A model generated the notes under the pieces. That model did no database searches. It was not told the origin of the DNA and saw only the letters and a list, made by a program, of their open reading frames with translations. Position numbers and translations under genes: made by a program. Below, piece by piece: positions 25,791-36,850 of a stretch of 64,000 bases of DNA (its first letter is position 1; each line of letters begins with the position of its first letter). This DNA comes from Nostoc sp. TCL26-01 (GTDB taxonomy: Bacteria > Cyanobacteriota > Cyanobacteriia > Cyanobacteriales > Nostocaceae): NCBI RefSeq assembly GCF_013393945.1, contig NZ_CP040297.1, positions 834,001 to 898,000 on the forward strand, written 5' to 3'.

Positions 25791-26240
25791 ATGGAAGTGA
25801 AAATGCAAGAACCGGAATTTACAGAAACCAAGTCTAAAGAGGCAACAGTGCCAGAAATCAATAGCCAAACAGGAACTATCACTAAACTCCAGCCTCCTGC
25901 CCAGTCTCAAGAACAATGGGTAAAATACGGGGAACAGGTCTCTGATTTTTTAGCAACTCTGCCTGAATACATAGGCGGCTTTTTTAATCAATATAAACAA
26001 CCTTTGGTTAGTGTGGGTTTAATTGTGGCAGCAGTTGTCGCAGTGAAAGTCCTGTTGGCAGTTTTAGATTCGTTGAATGATATTCCTTTAGTAGCACCAA
26101 CTTTTGAGTTGATTGGTATTGGTTATTCTGCCTGGTTTGTTTACCGTTATTTACTTAAAGCTTCAACCAGACAGGAACTAACTGAAGAAATTACTACCTT
26201 GAAATCACAAGTAGTTGGACAAGATGGTGCAGAAGTTTAA
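25791..26240 (+). CDS. CAAD/CURT1-domain membrane protein
   Basis: 149 residues (145 if started at the second ATG, 25803, which has GGAAGTG just upstream). A soluble 60-residue N-terminus is followed by the CAAD region: an amphipathic helix near LPEYIGGFFNQYKQPL, two membrane helices (about 69-90 and 97-120, the second containing FELIGIGYSAWFVYRYLL), and a C-terminal amphipathic helix TRQELTEEITTLKSQVVG. Stand-alone CAAD proteins are cyanobacterial relatives of CURT1, which bends thylakoid membranes at their edges; the same domain is appended to some cyanobacterial aminoacyl-tRNA synthetases. A thylakoid location is expected. Confidence 0.87.
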   Translation: MEVKMQEPEFTETKSKEATVPEINSQTGTITKLQPPAQSQEQWVKYGEQVSDFLATLPEYIGGFFNQYKQPLVSVGLIVAAVVAVKVLLAVLDSLNDIPLVAPTFELIGIGYSAWFVYRYLLKASTRQELTEEITTLKSQVVGQDGAEV

Positions 26241-26318
26241 TATCTGACTCATCCAGTGTTAAGAATTGTGTTGATGGTAGGTTAAGTTAATTTCTGCTGT
26301 CAGACAAGATAAATTTAA

Positions 26319-26350
26319 TGGCTAGGCCAGATTTGGCTTGGCCATTTTTA
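26319..26350 (+). terminator. Intrinsic terminator after the CAAD gene
   Basis: TGGCTAGGCCA (26319-26329) pairs with TGGCTTGGCCA (26333-26343), one near-central mismatch region, followed by TTTTTA and a second T-run. Confidence 0.75.
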
Positions 26351-26406
26351 TGATTTTTTTTAACGCAGAGGGGCGCGGAGGTAAGCGCAGAGGAAAGAGG
26401 AGGAAG

Positions 26407-27462
26407 TTAGGGGAAGGTTGGAGGTAAGTTGCCCATGTTAGGGGATGGGATTTCTTCTAATTTGCCCATTCTGACCAGGGCTTGATGTATCATTACTGCT
26501 ACTTCTGCACGGGTGGCTGGTTGGTTGGGAGCTAAGATTTGGGGATTGGGGTGGTTGACTATTAGTCCATTGGCTGAGGCGGTTGCTAGTTTGCTCACGG
26601 CATATTTGGGAATATTTTTGGCATCTTTGTATTTGCTTAAAGTCTGATTTGGGGTGGTTGGTGGTTTAAGATTTAAGCCACTGACTAGGGCCACTAGGGC
26701 TTGCGATCGCGTAATATTTTGTTGTGGTTTAAAGGTTTTGTTGGGATAGCCGCTTAAAAATCTGGCACTGACGGCATGGTTAATTGCTGGTGTTGCCCAA
26801 AATTTGGGCGGTATATCTTTGAGTGAGGTAGTTGATTTAGTTAGTTCTGGGTTAAAGGCTTGTTGTAAGATAGCCGCAAATTCTGCCCGGCTAACTGGCT
26901 GATTTGGTCGAAAAGAATAATCTTTGAAGCCTTTGATGATCTTACGAGAAGATAGGGCATTGATAAAACGACTTGCCCAAAAATTAGCAGGAATATCATT
27001 AAAGGCAATTGGCGGGGGAATGGTAGATTTTTTCTCGGCGGGAATGATTAGAGATAGTGATGAGGTATTGGTAGAAAAGTTTGCTTCTATCGATGGTGCA
27101 GTTGGTCTGCTGGGTGAGTTGATTGGTACTACTTGGACGGGTGGTAATACAGGTTCAGGTGTTCTCTGATCAATTGGTGGTTGATTGATATTCGGTTTTG
27201 TCATCTCCATTGGCGGGGGTGATGGCAACACTTTTATGTCAGACTCAACTTTTGGGTTTAATTGGGGTGTCGGTGTCTTTTGAGGAAGACTGGGAGAGGT
27301 GGTTGCTAGAGGTGATAGAAATTTGGGTAAATTCCAGCCACCATCTTTACGGGAAAATGACCAAAACAAAATGCCCCCAATTGTGGCAAAGGCAACCAGA
27401 ATAGCAATGAATTCGTCAAAGCCAAGGGATGACTCTGACTCTGTGGGAGGTTTATTTGTCAT
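26407..27462 (-). CDS. SLH-domain protein with N-terminal membrane anchor
   Basis: 351 residues. One hydrophobic helix (about 14-32, FDEFIAILVAFATIGGILFW) is followed by a Pro/Ser/Thr-rich linker (35-150), then three S-layer-homology repeats: IPANFWASRFINALSSRKII, IPPKFWATPAINHAVSARFL and IPKYAVSKLATASANGLIVN, each with an F(R/K)P/N-Q-P.(S/T)RAE(F/V)A segment. In cyanobacteria such proteins bind peptidoglycan or its attached glycan and keep envelope layers together. There is no porin barrel here, which separates it from the large SLH-OprB porins. The exact role is unknown. Confidence 0.85.
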   Translation of the reverse strand: MTNKPPTESESSLGFDEFIAILVAFATIGGILFWSFSRKDGGWNLPKFLSPLATTSPSLPQKTPTPQLNPKVESDIKVLPSPPPMEMTKPNINQPPIDQRTPEPVLPPVQVVPINSPSRPTAPSIEANFSTNTSSLSLIIPAEKKSTIPPPIAFNDIPANFWASRFINALSSRKIIKGFKDYSFRPNQPVSRAEFAAILQQAFNPELTKSTTSLKDIPPKFWATPAINHAVSARFLSGYPNKTFKPQQNITRSQALVALVSGLNLKPPTTPNQTLSKYKDAKNIPKYAVSKLATASANGLIVNHPNPQILAPNQPATRAEVAVMIHQALVRMGKLEEIPSPNMGNLPPTFP

Positions 27463-27489
27463 CGGGTTAATTTAAGTAGTAGGGAGTGG

Positions 27490-27660
27490 GAGAGTGCTGA
27501 GTGCTGAGTGCTGAGTGGAGAGTAATCAATGGAAGAAAGGGGACATGGAGCAATACTGCTTCGCGGAACTCGCAGAGTGGAGCAAAGACGAAAAACTTCT
27601 TAGCACTCTTACACTCCCTAATTCTCTTACTCATTACTCATTACTCAGCACTCAGCACTA
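27490..27660. repeat. GTGCTGA heptamer tracts between the SLH gene and hom
   Basis: GAGTGCTGAGTGCTGAGTGC (about 27493-27515) and, inverted, CTCAGCACTCAGCAC (about 27644-27658) flank a stretch with GCTTCGCGGAACTCGCAGAG. The inverted arrangement could form a large hairpin. Confidence 0.7.
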
Positions 27661-27661
27661 T

Positions 27662-28951
27662 TTACAACACTCTCAAAATACTAGGAATGCTGTCAACAGC
27701 TGCTAAACTTTGAATTTCGGCTAAGGCTTGGCGGAATTCCCCTTCTCGGACATCGTGAGTGACGACGACAATTTCTGCTAGTTCTCCCTGAAAGCCGGTT
27801 TGGACGATTGATTCTAGACTCACGCCATGATTGCCGAAACAAGTACCTAATTTGCCGATGACACCTGCTTGGTCTTTGGTGTGGAATCGGGCATAAAATC
27901 GGGTTAAAAGGTCGGCAATGGGGGCAATTTGGCTGTATTCTTCGTGTCTACAGGTTAAGAGGGGATTGGGGGCTGTGGTATTGCTTTTTAGGGCAGCAAC
28001 TAGACTTAAAATATCGGAGGTGACAGCGCTGGCGGTTGCACCTGCACCTGCACCGGGGCCGAAGAACATGACTTGTCCGATGGGTTCTCCTTCTACAAGA
28101 ATGGCGTTATAGACACCGTTAATGCTGGCGAGGGGATGAGCTTTGGGTACTAAGGTGGGATGGACTCTGATGGATAGTTTGGTGGTATCTTGAGATTGAT
28201 TATTAGCGATCGCCAATAATTTAATCACAAAGCCCAATTTTTCGGCGTAGGCTATGTCGGTTTTGCTGACTTGGCGGATACCCTCGCAGTAGACATCCTG
28301 GAGGTTTATCCGTCCACCAAAGGCCAATGATGCCAAGATGGCAATTTTATCTGCTGCATCTAAGCCATCCACGTCAGCCGTCGGATCTGCTTCTGCATAA
28401 CCCAAACGTTGAGCATCAGCTAACACATCATCAAAGTTACTCCCTTCTGTTTGCATCCGTGTGAGAATGTAGTTCGTTGTGCCGTTAACGATGCCTGTAA
28501 CGGTGTGAATGCGGTTAACGCTGAGAGATTGTTTTAAAGGTTGAATTACGGGAATCCCACCACCGACGGCGGCTTCTAACATGACATACATCCCGGCGTG
28601 ATTGGCAGTGTCAAAAATCTCTGCCCCAAAACGAGCGATCGCGGCTTTATTTGCTGTGACTACGTGTTTACCATTATTTAAGGCTTTGAGGATGAGCGAT
28701 CGCGCTGGTTCTAGTCCACCCATGACTTCCACAATAATATCTATTGCTGGGTCATTGACAATCGCCTCTAAATCTGTAGTTAAAACTTCTATAGGTAGTT
28801 TAACATCACGGTGCTTATCGAGCGATCGTACTCCCACTCGATAAATTTCTACCTCTTGCAACAACGGATGACGACCAACCGCATCTTGCAGCAGTTGTAC
28901 AGTTCCCGTTCCCACTGTGCCTAATCCCAAGATTCCTAGCTTTACACCCAC
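27662..28951 (-). CDS. hom: Homoserine dehydrogenase with ACT domain
   Basis: 429 residues. It reduces aspartate-semialdehyde to homoserine with NAD(P)H, the branch point to threonine, methionine and isoleucine. The Rossmann loop GLGTVGTG is at 9-16, TANKAAIARFG (about 101-111) is the NAD(P)-site segment, and the substrate loop NGTTNYILTRM with AQRLGYAEADPTADVDGLDA (about 185-204) carries the conserved acidic residues and Lys of the catalytic domain. The last 80 residues form an ACT domain (DQAGVIGKLGTCFGNHGVSL), usual for threonine feedback control. The monofunctional length is typical of cyanobacteria. Confidence 0.95.
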   Translation of the reverse strand: MGVKLGILGLGTVGTGTVQLLQDAVGRHPLLQEVEIYRVGVRSLDKHRDVKLPIEVLTTDLEAIVNDPAIDIIVEVMGGLEPARSLILKALNNGKHVVTANKAAIARFGAEIFDTANHAGMYVMLEAAVGGGIPVIQPLKQSLSVNRIHTVTGIVNGTTNYILTRMQTEGSNFDDVLADAQRLGYAEADPTADVDGLDAADKIAILASLAFGGRINLQDVYCEGIRQVSKTDIAYAEKLGFVIKLLAIANNQSQDTTKLSIRVHPTLVPKAHPLASINGVYNAILVEGEPIGQVMFFGPGAGAGATASAVTSDILSLVAALKSNTTAPNPLLTCRHEEYSQIAPIADLLTRFYARFHTKDQAGVIGKLGTCFGNHGVSLESIVQTGFQGELAEIVVVTHDVREGEFRQALAEIQSLAAVDSIPSILRVL

Positions 28952-29040
28952 AAAATTTACACCAAATTTAGTTTTGAGTGCTGAGTCATGATCTCCCAGA
29001 ACTTAGAACCCATTTCCCAGCTATTTATATACAAAACAAT

Positions 29041-29067
29041 TGTAGGGTGGACAACGCCCACCCTACA
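29041..29067. terminator. 10-bp perfect hairpin downstream of petH
   Basis: TGTAGGGTGG (29041-29050) and CCACCCTACA (29058-29067) with a 7-base loop, lying 74 bp past the petH stop and just upstream of hom. The flanks are AATTG/AATTC with no long T-run, so it may be a dispersed hairpin that also ends or stabilises the petH transcript. Confidence 0.6.
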
Positions 29068-29140
29068 AATTCATCTATTTTGCTAGTTAGTCACCTGAGT
29101 CTCATCACTATGGACTAATGACCATTGACTAATGACTAAC

Positions 29141-31585
<2,445 letters not shown>

Positions 31586-31597
31586 TTGAGGAGATTT

Positions 31598-32602
31598 ATG
31601 ACAACTAAGCCAGATCGCGTGGTACTAATAGGAGTAGCCGGAGACTCCGGGTGCGGTAAATCTACGTTTTTGCGTCGTTTGATCGATTTGTTTGGGGAAG
31701 AGTTCATGACAGTCATCTGTTTAGATGACTACCATTGCTTAGACCGGAAACAACGTAAAGAAACTGGTATTACTGCACTAGACCCCAGAGCCAATAACTT
31801 TGACCTGATGTATGAGCAAATTAAAGCGCTCAAAGAAGGTCAAGCAATTAACAAGCCGATTTATAACCACGAAACAGGTTTAATTGATCCACCTGAGATA
31901 GTAGAGCCAAATCACATTGTAGTGGTAGAGGGTCTACATCCCCTATATGATGAACGAGTGCGATCGCTACTCGACTTCAGCGTCTATTTTGACATTAGCG
32001 ATGAAGTGAAAATTGCTTGGAAAATTCAGCGAGACATGGCAGAAAGAGGTCATCGCTACGAAGACGTTCTCGCTGCTATCAACTCTCGCAAACCAGACTT
32101 CCAAAAATACATCGAACCCCAAAGAGAATTCGCTGATGTAGTTTTGCAAGTATTACCCACAAACCTCATCAAAAACGATACAGAACGCAAAGTCCTGCGA
32201 GTGCGGATGCTGCAACGGGAAGGCAAAGAAGATTTTGAACCCGTCTATTTATTTGATGAAGGTTCAACAATCCAGTGGACTCCCTGTGGACGTAAGCTTA
32301 CCTGTTCTTACCCAGGTATGCAGCTTTACTACGGTTCCGATGTTTACTACGGTCGCTATGTGTCTGTTTTAGAGGTAGATGGTCAATTTGATAACCTCGA
32401 AGAAGTTATTTACATCGAAACCCATCTCAGCAACACATCCACCAAGTACCAAGGCGAGATGACTCAGTTATTACTCCAACACCGTGAATATCCAGGTTCT
32501 AACAATGGAACTGGTTTATTCCAAGTGTTAACAGGTTTGAAAATGCGTGCTACCTATGAGCGCTTAACCACAAAGGAAGCAAAGCTGGCAGTTCAGGTTT
32601 AA
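31598..32602 (+). CDS. prk: Phosphoribulokinase
   Basis: 334 residues from ATG 31598, preceded by GAGGAG; the TTG at 31586 inside that signal is not the start. It phosphorylates ribulose-5-phosphate with ATP to give RuBP in the Calvin cycle. The P-loop GVAGDSGCGKST (12-23) contains regulatory Cys19, which pairs with Cys41 (VICLDDYH) for thioredoxin/CP12 control. A C-terminal Cys pair (CGRKLTC) is also present, as in photosynthetic PRKs that form the GAPDH-CP12-PRK complex. Length is normal. The gene is divergent from petH and closed by a strong terminator. Confidence 0.97.
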   Translation: MTTKPDRVVLIGVAGDSGCGKSTFLRRLIDLFGEEFMTVICLDDYHCLDRKQRKETGITALDPRANNFDLMYEQIKALKEGQAINKPIYNHETGLIDPPEIVEPNHIVVVEGLHPLYDERVRSLLDFSVYFDISDEVKIAWKIQRDMAERGHRYEDVLAAINSRKPDFQKYIEPQREFADVVLQVLPTNLIKNDTERKVLRVRMLQREGKEDFEPVYLFDEGSTIQWTPCGRKLTCSYPGMQLYYGSDVYYGRYVSVLEVDGQFDNLEEVIYIETHLSNTSTKYQGEMTQLLLQHREYPGSNNGTGLFQVLTGLKMRATYERLTTKEAKLAVQV

Positions 32603-32629
32603 TACAGCAGTGTTTGTGTCAAAACTTGT

Positions 32630-32657
32630 GGGGGTACTTTCGAGTCCCCCTTTTTTT
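32630..32657 (+). terminator. Intrinsic terminator after prk
   Basis: GGGGG-T-ACT (32630-32638), loop TTCG, AGT-CCCCC (32643-32650), then seven T (32651-32657). Confidence 0.93.
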
Positions 32658-32870
32658 GTCCCATTTAGCCCCTAGCCTTTAGCACGAAACGCCATATTAC
32701 TCCCCACAGACTTTTGATTATTATTGATAATTTTAGTAAATTAATTTCTCCTTATATAGGACTGAAAAAAACGGCACACTAACGGCTGAATGTGCCAAGA
32801 TTGTTATGATTTCAGTAATTAGTAGCTAGACTAAATGTTTAGGCGTTTAGTCAGTGAAAATACCTTTAAT

Positions 32871-32876
32871 GGAGGA
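32871..32876 (+). promoter_or_regulatory. Shine-Dalgarno supporting a TTG start for metK
   Basis: GGAGGA lies 7 bases before TTG 32884. It is inside the longer GTG-started frame (32854), and translation from TTG gives (M)[18 protein letters not shown], exactly the family start. Confidence 0.85.
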
Positions 32877-32883
32877 ATACTCT

Positions 32884-34146
32884 TTGTCTAAACGTTATTT
32901 ATTTACCTCCGAGTCAGTTACCGAAGGCCATCCAGATAAAATCTGCGATCAGATTTCTGATACGATTCTCGATACGTTACTGACACAAGATCCGACCAGT
33001 CGAGTTGCGGCAGAAGTTGTAGTGAACACTGGTTTGGTGTTAATTACTGGTGAAATTACGACTAAAGCTAATGTCAATTATGCTAATGTTGCTCGCCAGA
33101 AAATAGCCGAGATTGGTTATACTAACGCCGATAACGGTTTTTCTGCTAACAGCACTAGCGTTATTGTCGCGTTAGATGAACAATCACCAGATATTGCTCA
33201 AGGTGTTAATACTGCTCAAGAAACCCGTGAGCAAGATAGTGATGAACTCTTTGACAAAATTGGTGCAGGTGACCAAGGAATCATGTTTGGTTTTGCTTGT
33301 AATGAGACACCAGAACAGATGCCTTTACCAATTTGTCTGTCTCATCGCATTGCCCGGAGACTTGCAGCAGTGCGTAAGACTGGCGAGTTGTCTTACCTCC
33401 GTCCTGATGGGAAAACTCAAGTTACTGTCATCTATGAAGATGGCATTCCTGTAGGAATTGATACAATTCTCATTTCCACCCAGCATACAGCCACCATTGG
33501 CGACATTACTGATGAAGCAGCAGTGCAAGCCAAGATTAAACAAGACCTGTGGACGGCTGTGGTAGAACCTGTGTTTGGTGATATTGACATCAAACCAGAC
33601 TCAGAAACACGCTTTTTAGTCAACCCTACGGGTAAATTTGTCATTGGCGGCCCCCAAGGTGACTCTGGCTTAACTGGACGGAAAATTATTGTCGATACCT
33701 ATGGTGGTTATTCCCGACATGGTGGTGGCGCTTTCTCAGGCAAAGACCCCACGAAGGTAGACCGTTCTGCGGCTTATGCAGCCCGATATGTGGCTAAAAA
33801 TATTGTGGCGGCCGGGTTGGCAGCAAAATGTGAAGTGCAGTTGAGTTATGCCATTGGTGTAGCACGACCGGTGAGCATTTTTCTCGATACTTTTGGCACA
33901 GGGAAAGTCGATGATACAACCTTGTTGGAACTAGTCAAAGAAAACTTTGAACTGCGTCCGGCGGGGATTATTCATAGCTTTAATTTACGCAACTTACCAA
34001 GTGAAAGAGGCGGACGTTTTTATCAGGACGTTGCAGCTTATGGTCACTTTGGACGGAATGACCTAGATTTGCCCTGGGAACGTACCGATAAAGCGGAATT
34101 ATTGCAGCAAGCAGTTAAGCAGGCAATCCCTGCGGCGATCGCTTAG
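32884..34146 (+). CDS. metK: S-adenosylmethionine synthase
   Basis: 420 residues from TTG 32884 (the frame is open to a GTG at 32854, which would add ten atypical residues). It makes SAM from methionine and ATP in the cytoplasm. Signature segments are present: [20 protein letters not shown] at the start, [19 protein letters not shown] in the first third, and [19 protein letters not shown] in the last domain (phosphate-binding). Length matches the family. The many methyltransferases in this window depend on its product, but no operon link is visible; the gene stands alone. Confidence 0.95.
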   Translation: MSKRYLFTSESVTEGHPDKICDQISDTILDTLLTQDPTSRVAAEVVVNTGLVLITGEITTKANVNYANVARQKIAEIGYTNADNGFSANSTSVIVALDEQSPDIAQGVNTAQETREQDSDELFDKIGAGDQGIMFGFACNETPEQMPLPICLSHRIARRLAAVRKTGELSYLRPDGKTQVTVIYEDGIPVGIDTILISTQHTATIGDITDEAAVQAKIKQDLWTAVVEPVFGDIDIKPDSETRFLVNPTGKFVIGGPQGDSGLTGRKIIVDTYGGYSRHGGGAFSGKDPTKVDRSAAYAARYVAKNIVAAGLAAKCEVQLSYAIGVARPVSIFLDTFGTGKVDDTTLLELVKENFELRPAGIIHSFNLRNLPSERGGRFYQDVAAYGHFGRNDLDLPWERTDKAELLQQAVKQAIPAAIA

Positions 34147-34220
34147 ATTATGATTAAGGGTGTAGGGATAGATTAGAGCTGAGTGCTGAGTGAATAGCTA
34201 ACTCAGCTCTCCCTACCTCT

Positions 34221-35864
34221 TCAATTTTTAATTTTCATCATCTGCTTGAGTACGTTATGTGTGATGGCTTGGGCATCAGGATTTAGTAAGGAAGGGCGCA
34301 GTGTGGGTGCATTATAATCATCTAGTCCCCAATTCCACTGCATTGAACCAGTCGCAAATACCATTGCTCCAGACTCTGTAGTGTAAACAGTCATATCGGC
34401 ATATCTTGTACCACCTTTATATCGATAAGGTGAGTGGGCAATGCGAATTGTATTAGTTGGGGCGTAACGGAACATCCGATCAACTTCATATCCTAACAGT
34501 CCTGTTAGTCGCATTTCCCGTAAAGGCAATTTTTTGTTAGTTTTGATAGCAGTATTACTATCATCTGAGTGCAATTGTGTACCAGCTAAAATCCAACTGG
34601 GGGCTGTTTCATTCACGACAATATCAGCGTTGACTTGAAAAGTTTCGTACATCACACCAATTAAAGCTTCTTCTGGGCGATTTACGGGTTTGTTACGCCA
34701 CAGAGTTGTGACGAGAAAATCATTTGTGGGATCTTTGTCTCTTGCAAACGGATCTAGCAGTAAATTCTCTTTATAAGCCACAATTGTCCGATTCATTTCC
34801 CTAGTGACAAAACTAGGCTCAAAGCGAATTTGCCAATAGCAAGTATTGGACGAAAAAAACCCCAGATTCACACCGTAATCTCTAGCTGTTTCGACATTTT
34901 GCCGCATTTTGGCTGACCAATATTCATCATGCCCAACGGAGAGAAATACTTTGTGTAACCAAAGTATGGGCTTTGTCGTGTACAGTTCTAAAGGGTTATT
35001 ATGGGTGTCAATATCTGTGATATAACTAACATCGTACCCGGAACGTTCTAGCCATCTGACCATGTTGTATTCCCACCCAGCGTTAGACGTTCTCCTTTTG
35101 GGTTGAGCATTGGTCAGAAATTCTCCTGCTCCCATCCCATAGGCGGCGGCTAGACTGGGACTGGCTGCGTAGGGACGATTAAAGGAGACTTTGGCTGCTT
35201 GTTTACCGCGACTGTTCCAACGGTACAGAGACATTCCCCCCCAGTTATTGTAGGCTTGATAGGTCGTCACGCTGGATTGAAATAAGATATCAGATGGGCG
35301 ACTATCATCACGAACGACAAAGATAATGTAGCTTTGTTTGCCACTTTTGCCAGCAGTGAGTTTAGCTAGGTAGACACCACTAGCCCATTGTGTTAGGTCT
35401 TTTGGATTGTCTGGAATTTTGAGAACGTAAGGATCTCGCCAATTGCACTCAATCAAACCAGTGGCTTGATCAATAATTGGTGGTGGTTGCTTAGTACCCA
35501 CTCGCTTAATTGCCGCAGCCATGAGTCTACCACCAGCACCGCCATACCAACCCATCCGAAAGATTTCTATGGTGTAATTTGGTTCTCTGGTATTGACAAA
35601 CAGCTTAATTTCGTCTCCACGATTGACACTAGTTAAGGAAGCGTAGCCTTCAATTTCTCGCCTGATAGCAGGTTGTGTCAATTGCCAATCAGTCGTACCG
35701 GGTTTTTGATTTTCAATGATGGTGGGATTATTTTGCTGTTTTGGGGTTGATAATTCTTGAGCGATCGCTACATCTGCTAATGAGAAAATGATGACGATGG
35801 CAATAGTTAATAATACTGTCAATAATGCCCTGGCAAAAAATCGGCTTTGGTATACAAAAAACAT
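34221..35864 (-). CDS. Exported N,N-dimethylformamidase-beta-like protein
   Basis: 547 residues. An N-terminal signal or anchor helix (about 10-32, ALLTVLLTIAIVIIFSLADV) ends near AIAQ. The body matches the domain found at the C-terminus of the dimethylformamidase large subunit: EIFRMGWYGGAGGRLM (about 102-117), SSVTTYQAYNNWGGMSLY, SVGHDEYWSAKMRQNVETA (about 319-337), GFFSSNTCYWQIRFE, and ATGSMQWNWGLDDYN near the end. The glutamine-amidotransferase-like core is recognisable, but DMF breakdown is unlikely to be its role in an exported cyanobacterial protein; function unknown. No small DmfA1 subunit gene is adjacent. Confidence 0.75.
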   Translation of the reverse strand: MFFVYQSRFFARALLTVLLTIAIVIIFSLADVAIAQELSTPKQQNNPTIIENQKPGTTDWQLTQPAIRREIEGYASLTSVNRGDEIKLFVNTREPNYTIEIFRMGWYGGAGGRLMAAAIKRVGTKQPPPIIDQATGLIECNWRDPYVLKIPDNPKDLTQWASGVYLAKLTAGKSGKQSYIIFVVRDDSRPSDILFQSSVTTYQAYNNWGGMSLYRWNSRGKQAAKVSFNRPYAASPSLAAAYGMGAGEFLTNAQPKRRTSNAGWEYNMVRWLERSGYDVSYITDIDTHNNPLELYTTKPILWLHKVFLSVGHDEYWSAKMRQNVETARDYGVNLGFFSSNTCYWQIRFEPSFVTREMNRTIVAYKENLLLDPFARDKDPTNDFLVTTLWRNKPVNRPEEALIGVMYETFQVNADIVVNETAPSWILAGTQLHSDDSNTAIKTNKKLPLREMRLTGLLGYEVDRMFRYAPTNTIRIAHSPYRYKGGTRYADMTVYTTESGAMVFATGSMQWNWGLDDYNAPTLRPSLLNPDAQAITHNVLKQMMKIKN

Positions 35865-36014
35865 GAAAGTTTCAGCAATTGTTTGTAAGTAATCAAGTTA
35901 TAGCAATAGTGAGGTACAGAACTCAAACCTTTATATATTCAGCGTTGAGCTAGGCATGAAAATTCGTTGCTTAGTTGTTTCTTACTTCTGCTCAATTGCC
36001 TAAAATGAGATCCT

Positions 36015-36407
36015 TCACTTCACAAGCATTGGAGAATCGACATCTAAAAGCCAATTTTCATCAACAAATTCTAGATTTTCATTATAAACAAGAACCAATT
36101 CACCAAGTTTTTGAGCTTTACTACTTGCAGTTTTTGTATGAGCTACAGCATCAGCTATGAGTGAAAACTTTAGTTGTAAAAAACGTTCAGTGTGAGTAAC
36201 GCCAATAGAACTGCTAACTAATTCGGCTTCTAGAATACGAGGCAACGTAATTGTTTCATAATATTCATCTTGTTCATCCCAGTAACCGCACACTTGATAA
36301 TCACATTGGGCAAGATGTTCTTGAACAAGAATATTAGCATCTAAATTTTCTAATATTTCCGTTAAATCTCGCCAGACTTGATGATTTTTCAATTCAAGCA
36401 TTGTCAT
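36015..36407 (-). CDS. Hypothetical protein, downstream partner of 36420-36728
   Basis: 130 residues, acidic, no membrane segment or signal peptide. Visible features are a helical start LKNHQVWRDLTEILENLDAN, a segment with Cys35 and Cys40 (QCDYQVCGYWDEQDEYYETI) and a long helix AHTKTASSKAQKLGELVLVY. I do not recognise it. It starts 12 bp after the stop of the gene upstream, so the two form an operon. Small size, acidity and pairing with a small basic protein suggest a binding pair such as toxin and immunity or antitoxin, but this is only inference. Confidence 0.55.
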   Translation of the reverse strand: MTMLELKNHQVWRDLTEILENLDANILVQEHLAQCDYQVCGYWDEQDEYYETITLPRILEAELVSSSIGVTHTERFLQLKFSLIADAVAHTKTASSKAQKLGELVLVYNENLEFVDENWLLDVDSPMLVK

Positions 36408-36419
36408 AGTTGTGTGTGT

Positions 36420-36728
36420 TTAATGTTCTGTTATCAAACCAGGGAAGTGTAATATACCATCAATGAATTTTGCATGAAATCGGCGGTCGCCATCTTTACC
36501 TAAGACTTTAGATTTCAAATCATAGCCTGATTCTTGGGAAGCCACCAACCCAATATTCCCGCGAGGGGAGACTTGCCCTTTCTCGATGGCTTTTAAATGT
36601 TTCCCCTTTTGATCATATTTTAATCCCAACTTTATTTGTTCACTGGCAAATGAAACTAGCAGACCACTGATTGAAATATATACAGTATCAGGTTGAATAT
36701 CTGCCCAATTATCTGGTAAAGCTTCCAT
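36420..36728 (-). CDS. Hypothetical small protein, upstream partner
   Basis: 102 residues. The second half is basic and Gly-rich (KGQVSPRGNIGLVASQESGY, then KSKVLGKDGDRRFHAKFIDG, then ILHFPGLITEH), with the look of the compact C-terminal domains of small secreted or RelE-like effectors, though no family is recognised. No signal peptide. It is the first gene of a two-gene operon with 36015-36407. Confidence 0.5.
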   Translation of the reverse strand: MEALPDNWADIQPDTVYISISGLLVSFASEQIKLGLKYDQKGKHLKAIEKGQVSPRGNIGLVASQESGYDLKSKVLGKDGDRRFHAKFIDGILHFPGLITEH

Positions 36729-36799
36729 TAAATTAATGTTGATTAGCGATCGCTAATTTTTGATCCGACCTCACCAAATCGCGTTGCTCCCGTGCTGAG

Positions 36800-36850
36800 T
36801 AATGACCATTGACCATTGACTATTGACTATTGACCATTGACCATTGACCC
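36800..36850. repeat. TGACCAT / TGACTAT heptamer tract
   Basis: Seven tandem heptamers of the ATTGACC/ATTGACT type, ending 2 bp before the stop codon of the glycosyltransferase gene 36851-38551. Confidence 0.85.
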
